DNA from: Anabaena sp. 4-3
Lineage (GTDB): Bacteria > Cyanobacteriota > Cyanobacteriia > Cyanobacteriales > Nostocaceae
Direction of reading: 5' to 3'
Assembly (NCBI RefSeq): GCF_001597745.1
Contig: NZ_LUHJ01000061.1
Coordinates: 205,997-269,996 of the forward strand
DNA length: 64,000 bases
Shown: piece by piece, positions 60,041 through 64,000 of the stretch
How positions within the stretch are numbered: the stretch's first letter is position 1
Layout of the letters: each line of letters begins with the position of its first letter
Position numbers and translations under genes: made by a program
Notes under the pieces: model-generated
What the model was told of the DNA's origin: nothing
The model's input: the letters and a program-made list of their open reading frames with translations, nothing else
The model's database searches: none

Positions 60041-61828
60041 ATGTCATATTCTCGTAATATATTTTCTGTTATCCAACGGTTTTGGATACTTATCCTGATA
60101 GCTGCATTTACAGCGTTGACAGTTGCAGCCTGTAATCCTGAAAATTTCAAAAGTTCAGCAGCCCAAACACCGCGATTAGTCACCAGTATTCTCAGCGATC
60201 CGAAAACTTTTAACTATGCTCTGAGTTCAGAAGTTCCTAACGTGTTTGGTTTGACTTATGAAGGCTTAATCACCGAAAACTATGAAACGGGTGAAATCGA
60301 GCCAGCATTAGCAGAATCCTGGGAAGTTTCTGATGATAAATTGAAAATTGTTTTTACGCTGCGCGATAATTTGAAATGGTCTGACGGGCAGCCACTCACA
60401 GTAGATGATGTTATATTTACCTACAATGAGATTTACTTTAATGAAGCCATTCCCACCGATATTAGAGATGTAATGAGGATTGGTGAAAGTCGTAAATTAC
60501 CAACTGTGAAAAAAATCGATAATCGTCGAGTTGAGTTTACTGTTCCAGAACCATTTGCGCCATTTTTGCGTAGTTCTACAGGTGCGCCGATTTTACCAGC
60601 CCATGCGTTGCGCGAATCAGTAAAAACGAAAGATGCGGAAGGTAATCCCAAATTTCTACAAAAGTGGGGGGTTGATACACCACCAGAGCAAATTATTGTC
60701 AATGGCCCTTATAAAATAGAGCGATATGACACCAGCCAACGTGTAGTTTTTCAGCGAAATCCCTACTACTGGCGTAAAGGGCCTCAAGGCCAACAACAAC
60801 CTTATATTGAAAGAATAGTATGGCAAATTGTGGAATCAACAGATACATCCTTGCTGCAATTTCGTTCTGGTGGTTTAGATAGTGTAGGCGTAACACCAGA
60901 TTATTTTTCTCTACTTAAGCGGCAAGAAAAGCAAGGAAATTTCACAATTTATAATGGTGGACCTGCTGCTGGCACGACTTTTGTGGTTTTCAATTTGAAT
61001 AAAGGTAAAAGAGACGGCAAGCCACTGATTGATCCTGTAAAATCTCGTTGGTTTAATACTTTAGAATTTCGTCAAGCAGTGGCTTATGCAATTGACCGCC
61101 AAACCATGATCAATAATATTTATCGTGGTTTAGGTCAAACGCAAAATTCACCGATTTCTGTGCAGAGTCCTTATTATCTGTCACCAAAAGAAGGGTTAAA
61201 AGTCTACGATTACAATCCCGAAAAAGCCAAACAACTGTTACTAAAAGCTGGTTTTAAGTACAATCAGCAAGGACAATTATTAGATGCTCAAGGTAATCGG
61301 GTGCGCTTTACATTGCTGACAAATGCTGGTAACAAAATCCGCGAAGCAATGGGTTCACAGATTAAACAAGATTTGAGCAAAATCGGTATGCAAGTTGATT
61401 TCACTCCCTTAGCATGGAATACTTATACAGACAAGCTGGCTAATACTTTAGATTGGGAAGCTTCGATGTTGGGTTTGACTGGTGGCTTAGAACCAAATGA
61501 TGGGGCTAATGTTTGGTCTCCTGAAGGTGGATTACACATGTTTAATCAAAAACCCCAAGCTGGACAAAAGCCGATTACAGGATGGGAAGTAGCACCTTGG
61601 GAAGCCGAAATTGGTCGATTATACATTCAAGCGGCGAAAGAGTTGGATGAAGCCAAGCGCAAAGAAATTTATGGGGAAACTCAACGCATCACTCAGGAGA
61701 ATTTACCATTTATTTACTTGGTTAATCCCTATTCATTATCAGCAGTACGTAATCGCTTTGAGGGGATAAATTTCTCAGCTTTAGGTGGTGCTTTCTGGAA
61801 TATACATGAAATCAAAATTGTAAAATAG
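60041..61828 (+). CDS. ABC-transporter substrate-binding lipoprotein, family 5 (oligopeptide/dipeptide type)
   Basis: The 595-residue product has a lipoprotein signal (FWILILIAAFTALTVAAC, Cys near 30) and the SBP_bac_5 fold: LTYEGLITENYETGEIEPALAESW, KWSDGQPLTVDDVIFTYNEIYF, VNGPYKIERYDTSQRVVFQRNPYYWR and LEFRQAVAYAIDRQTMINNI. The protein would bind peptides or similar solutes in the periplasm and deliver them to a permease. No permease or ATPase gene is adjacent. The ATG at 60041 is the start. Confidence 0.9.
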   Translation: MSYSRNIFSVIQRFWILILIAAFTALTVAACNPENFKSSAAQTPRLVTSILSDPKTFNYALSSEVPNVFGLTYEGLITENYETGEIEPALAESWEVSDDKLKIVFTLRDNLKWSDGQPLTVDDVIFTYNEIYFNEAIPTDIRDVMRIGESRKLPTVKKIDNRRVEFTVPEPFAPFLRSSTGAPILPAHALRESVKTKDAEGNPKFLQKWGVDTPPEQIIVNGPYKIERYDTSQRVVFQRNPYYWRKGPQGQQQPYIERIVWQIVESTDTSLLQFRSGGLDSVGVTPDYFSLLKRQEKQGNFTIYNGGPAAGTTFVVFNLNKGKRDGKPLIDPVKSRWFNTLEFRQAVAYAIDRQTMINNIYRGLGQTQNSPISVQSPYYLSPKEGLKVYDYNPEKAKQLLLKAGFKYNQQGQLLDAQGNRVRFTLLTNAGNKIREAMGSQIKQDLSKIGMQVDFTPLAWNTYTDKLANTLDWEASMLGLTGGLEPNDGANVWSPEGGLHMFNQKPQAGQKPITGWEVAPWEAEIGRLYIQAAKELDEAKRKEIYGETQRITQENLPFIYLVNPYSLSAVRNRFEGINFSALGGAFWNIHEIKIVK

Positions 61829-61844
61829 GGGATTGGGGGATATA

Positions 61845-61910
61845 AATTCAAAATTCAAAATTCAAAATTCAAAATTGTTGATTGTTGACTGGGTAAAAGT
61901 TATTCTCCCC
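61845..61910 (+). repeat. AAATTCA tandem run and second copy of the 2.75-kb repeat
   Basis: Four AAATTCA units (61845-61876) are followed by a 24-bp block identical to 2750-2773 (61883-61906), then CCCCTGC-type sequence. It lies in what would be an extended N-terminus of larB and shows that extension is not coding. Confidence 0.85.
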
Positions 61911-61958
61911 TGCTCCTTCGCTTCCTCATCTCCCTACTCCCTACTTCCTAAAATTGCT

Positions 61959-62747
61959 GTGACTCAACCTGAAATTTTGCGATCGCTCCTAGAGTCCGTC
62001 GCCAATGGTAAAGTAACCCCAGATATGGCCTTGGACTCACTCAAAGATTTAGCCTATGAATCTGTAGGTGAGTTTGCCAAAATTGATCATCACCGTCATT
62101 TGAGAACTGGGTTCCCGGAAGTAATTTGGGGGCTTGGTAAGACTCCTGAGCAAATTTGGAAAATTATGGAGGTGATGCGTCAGCGTAACCCGGTAGTTAT
62201 GGCTACCCGTATTGAACCAGAAGTTTATACTGTACTGCAATCTAAGGTCAGGGGTTTACGCTATTACGAATTGGCGCGAATTTGTGCCATTGCTCCCCTT
62301 GATCTCAAACCACGGTTTGAAGGGGTGATTAGTATTCTCTCTGCTGGGACTGCTGACTTACCCGTTGCTGAAGAAGCAGCTGTCACGGCTGAACTGTCTG
62401 GTTTTCGGGTGCAGCGTCTTTGGGATGTAGGCGTTGCTGGTATTCACCGCTTGTTGAGTAACCGCCATCTGATTGAGTCCGCATCAGTATTAATTGTTGT
62501 CGCCGGTATGGAAGGGGCTTTACCTAGCGTTGTTGCCGGTTTGGCAGATTGTCCTGTGATTGCTGTGCCTACGAGTGTGGGTTATGGCGCGAGTTTCGGC
62601 GGATTAGCACCCTTATTGACAATGCTTAATTCCTGCGCTGCGGGTGTTGGAGTTGTTAATATTGATAACGGTTTTGGTGCAGCCGTGTTAGCAGGGCAAA
62701 TTTTACGAACTGCCGAGAAATTACGGATGGCATCAGTTAAATATTAA
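61959..62747 (+). CDS. larB: Nickel-pincer cofactor biosynthesis protein LarB
   Basis: The 262-residue product fits LarB: KIDHHRHLRTGFPEVIWGLGKTPEQI, then VISILSAGTADLPVAEEAAVTAELSG, and IVVAGMEGALPSVVAGLADCPVIAVPTSVGYG. It carboxylates nicotinic acid adenine dinucleotide in the LarA nickel-pincer pathway and shares a fold with PurE. I begin at the GTG at 61959 (VTQPEILRS); the frame open upstream to 61833 is repeat DNA. LarC, LarE and LarA are not seen nearby. The gene shares direction with the preceding lipoprotein but is separated by 130 bp of repeats. Confidence 0.88.
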   Translation: MTQPEILRSLLESVANGKVTPDMALDSLKDLAYESVGEFAKIDHHRHLRTGFPEVIWGLGKTPEQIWKIMEVMRQRNPVVMATRIEPEVYTVLQSKVRGLRYYELARICAIAPLDLKPRFEGVISILSAGTADLPVAEEAAVTAELSGFRVQRLWDVGVAGIHRLLSNRHLIESASVLIVVAGMEGALPSVVAGLADCPVIAVPTSVGYGASFGGLAPLLTMLNSCAAGVGVVNIDNGFGAAVLAGQILRTAEKLRMASVKY

Positions 62748-62882
62748 GTTAGTAGATGAAGTGGTTGGGCATAGGGCATTGGGCATTGAGTACGGTGTAA
62801 ATGATGATACCCTAACATCTAGCCTCTAACCTTGAACTTCTAACCCCTAACTGCTCACTTTTAACTTAATCAATTACTGAAA

Positions 62883-63089
62883 ATGAACTACTTAAGTGAT
62901 TTGATTTCTCAGGCTGTTTGGAATGTGCCGATAAATGTAACTGTACTAGGGCAAAACATTACAGACCCCAACGTGGTAGGTCAGATGCAAAAAGTTTGGA
63001 ATCAATTTGTCCAGTCAGGTCAAATCTGGGCGTTGTTGATTGGTTTGGTGGTTGGCTATATATTTCGTAATCTAACTAAGTACGGTTGA
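62883..63089 (+). CDS. Small membrane protein of unknown function
   Basis: The 68-residue product has a helical N-terminus (LSDLISQAVWNVPINVTVLGQNITDPNVVGQMQKVWNQFVQ) and one membrane segment (WALLIGLVVGYIFRNLTKYG). Size, ATG start and codon use are like those of real genes, and the C-terminal basic residues after the helix fit a membrane anchor. I recognise no family. The flanks are repeat-rich. Confidence 0.6.
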   Translation: MNYLSDLISQAVWNVPINVTVLGQNITDPNVVGQMQKVWNQFVQSGQIWALLIGLVVGYIFRNLTKYG

Positions 63090-63396
63090 CATGGGTAGGG
63101 AGTAGGGAGTAGGGAGTAGGAAGTAGGGGAGATGAGGAGGATGAGGGAGATGAGGGAGATGAGGGAGATGTAGCTTGCTTCTCTTACGAGACGCTACCGC
63201 GAACGCGGTAGCGTATCCGTAGGATTCACCCGCAGGGTGGGAGATGAGGGAGATGAGGGGGATGAGGTAGACAAGGTAGACAAGGGAGAAATTCTTTAAG
63301 CGTCCCTTTTAGTCCCCAATCCCTTCCAATCCCTTCAAATCCCCAATCCCCAATCCCCAGTCCCCAGTCCCCAGTCCCCAATACCCAATATTTTCT
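63090..63396. repeat. Repeat-dense intergenic region, 307 bp
   Basis: GGGAGTA units (63096-63131), GGGAGATGA/GGGAGATGAG units (63134-63172 and 63240-63270), a perfect 10-bp inverted repeat ACGCTACCGC/GCGGTAGCGT (63191-63200 and 63205-63214) and CCCCAGT units (63340-63380) follow one another up to the argH start. Confidence 0.85.
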
Positions 63397-64000
63397 ATGA
63401 CGGAAAAACAAACTTGGAGTCAGAGGTTTGAATCAGCGTTGCATCCAGCGATCGCTCGTTTTAACGCTAGTATAGGTTTTGACATAGAATTAATAGAATA
63501 CGACCTCACAGGCTCACAAGCTCATGCCCAAATGTTGGCGCATACGGGGATTATTTCCCCACCAGAGGGAGAGCAACTAATTGCTGGTTTAGAGCAAATC
63601 CGCCAAGAATACCGTCAAGGCAAATTTAACCCCGGTATTGATGCGGAAGACGTACACTTTGCTGTAGAACGGCGGTTAACGGAACTTGTCGGTGATGTGG
63701 GCAAGAAACTCCACACGGCGCGATCGCGTAATGACCAAGTAGGCACTGATACCAGACTTTATCTACGCGACCAAATTCAACAAATTAAACAGCAATTACG
63801 GGAATTTCAAGCAGTTTTACTCGATATCGCCGAACAAAATGTAGAAACTCTGATTCCTGGTTACACCCACCTGCAACGCGCCCAACCCCTGAGTCTCGCT
63901 CATCACCTCTTGGCTTATTTCCAGATGGCGCAACGAGACTGGGAACGCTTAGGAGATGTTTATCGCCGGGTGAATATTTCGCCTTTGGGCTGTGGTGCTT
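63397..64000 (+). CDS. argH: Argininosuccinate lyase (3' end outside window)
   Basis: From the ATG at 63397 the frame is open through base 64000 (201 codons). The N-terminus reads [16 protein letters not shown], then [62 protein letters not shown], and [20 protein letters not shown], the hallmarks of ArgH. It splits argininosuccinate into arginine and fumarate, the last step of arginine synthesis, and arginine feeds cyanophycin through CphA. No Shine-Dalgarno is clear; the upstream side is tandem repeat. Confidence 0.97.
   Translation, partial: MTEKQTWSQRFESALHPAIARFNASIGFDIELIEYDLTGSQAHAQMLAHTGIISPPEGEQLIAGLEQIRQEYRQGKFNPGIDAEDVHFAVERRLTELVGDVGKKLHTARSRNDQVGTDTRLYLRDQIQQIKQQLREFQAVLLDIAEQNVETLIPGYTHLQRAQPLSLAHHLLAYFQMAQRDWERLGDVYRRVNISPLGCGA

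Noticed and set aside
61833-61958. Extended N-terminus of LarB (42 residues)
   Set aside because: The DNA is AAATTCA tandem repeat and a dispersed block; the conserved LarB sequence begins at the GTG at 61959.

Overview
The window looks like chromosome of a filamentous, heterocyst-forming cyanobacterium of the Nostoc/Anabaena group. The evidence is dense HIP1 octamers (GCGATCGC), many short tandem repeats between genes (heptamers of the TAGTCAT / TGACTAA type, CCCTGTT/CCCTATT runs, CCCCAGT runs, GGGAGATGA runs), many palindromic interspersed repeats, and the gene content: cyanophycin synthetase and cyanophycinase, a paired Flv1/Flv3 flavodiiron locus, a SasA-like clock kinase, a phylloquinone-type MenH, a large multi-PAS sensor kinase, and cyanobacterial DUF families. 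I see no rRNA, tRNA or CRISPR array.

Layout. 1-5 kb: a truncated cobalamin gene (CbiG C-terminal/CobE-like), an ankyrin protein, DUF4079 and DUF1997 proteins and an NAD(P)-binding SDR. 5-8 kb: a membrane-anchored lambda-endolysin-like protein, MenH and an aldo/keto reductase. 8.7-14.2 kb: a two-gene signalling operon (eight-PAS HisKA_2 kinase, then a receiver-PAS-histidine kinase). 14.5-24.7 kb, all on the minus strand: prolyl oligopeptidase, GH116 glucosidase, NAD(P)HX repair enzyme, a single-chain methyltransferase-restriction enzyme, Nudix hydrolase and FolK. 25-35.3 kb: class A penicillin-binding protein, methyltransferase, SasA-like kinase, two exported proteins, a PEP-CTERM GDSL esterase and an M42 peptidase. 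35.5-46.9 kb: a nuclease-fold protein, flv1/flv3, coaX with an in-frame repeat insertion, a pentapeptide-RidA fusion, Nudix, malQ, a RodZ-like protein and a pseudouridine synthase. 47-53.3 kb: DUF2993, cdsA, cbiT, a Ser/Thr kinase gene cut in two by a TnpB-only IS200/IS605-type element, a RelBE/ParDE-type toxin-antitoxin pair and a TatA-like gene. 53.3-64 kb: cphA, cphB, trmD, ispF, a two-gene nuclease-like/PIN-like cassette, an oligopeptide-type substrate-binding lipoprotein, larB, a small membrane protein and the start of argH.

How the genes fit together. cphB and cphA (same strand, 171 bp apart) make and degrade cyanophycin, the Arg/Asp nitrogen reserve; argH, the last step of arginine synthesis, lies 6 kb away. 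flv3 and flv1 form a tandem pair that probably reduces O2 directly. The two histidine-kinase genes at 8.7-14.2 kb, 2 bp apart, are probably one signalling unit.

The best structured observations are the precisely mapped TnpB element inside the kinase gene (50714-52036; joining the flanks restores one 473-residue frame; a TTGAG flank and a subterminal hairpin are visible), the overlapping PD-(D/E)XK-like/PIN-like pair at 58.9-60.0 kb, the pentapeptide-RidA fusion, and several places where intergenic repeat DNA has entered coding frames (coaX, the cobalamin gene, trmD, tnpB).
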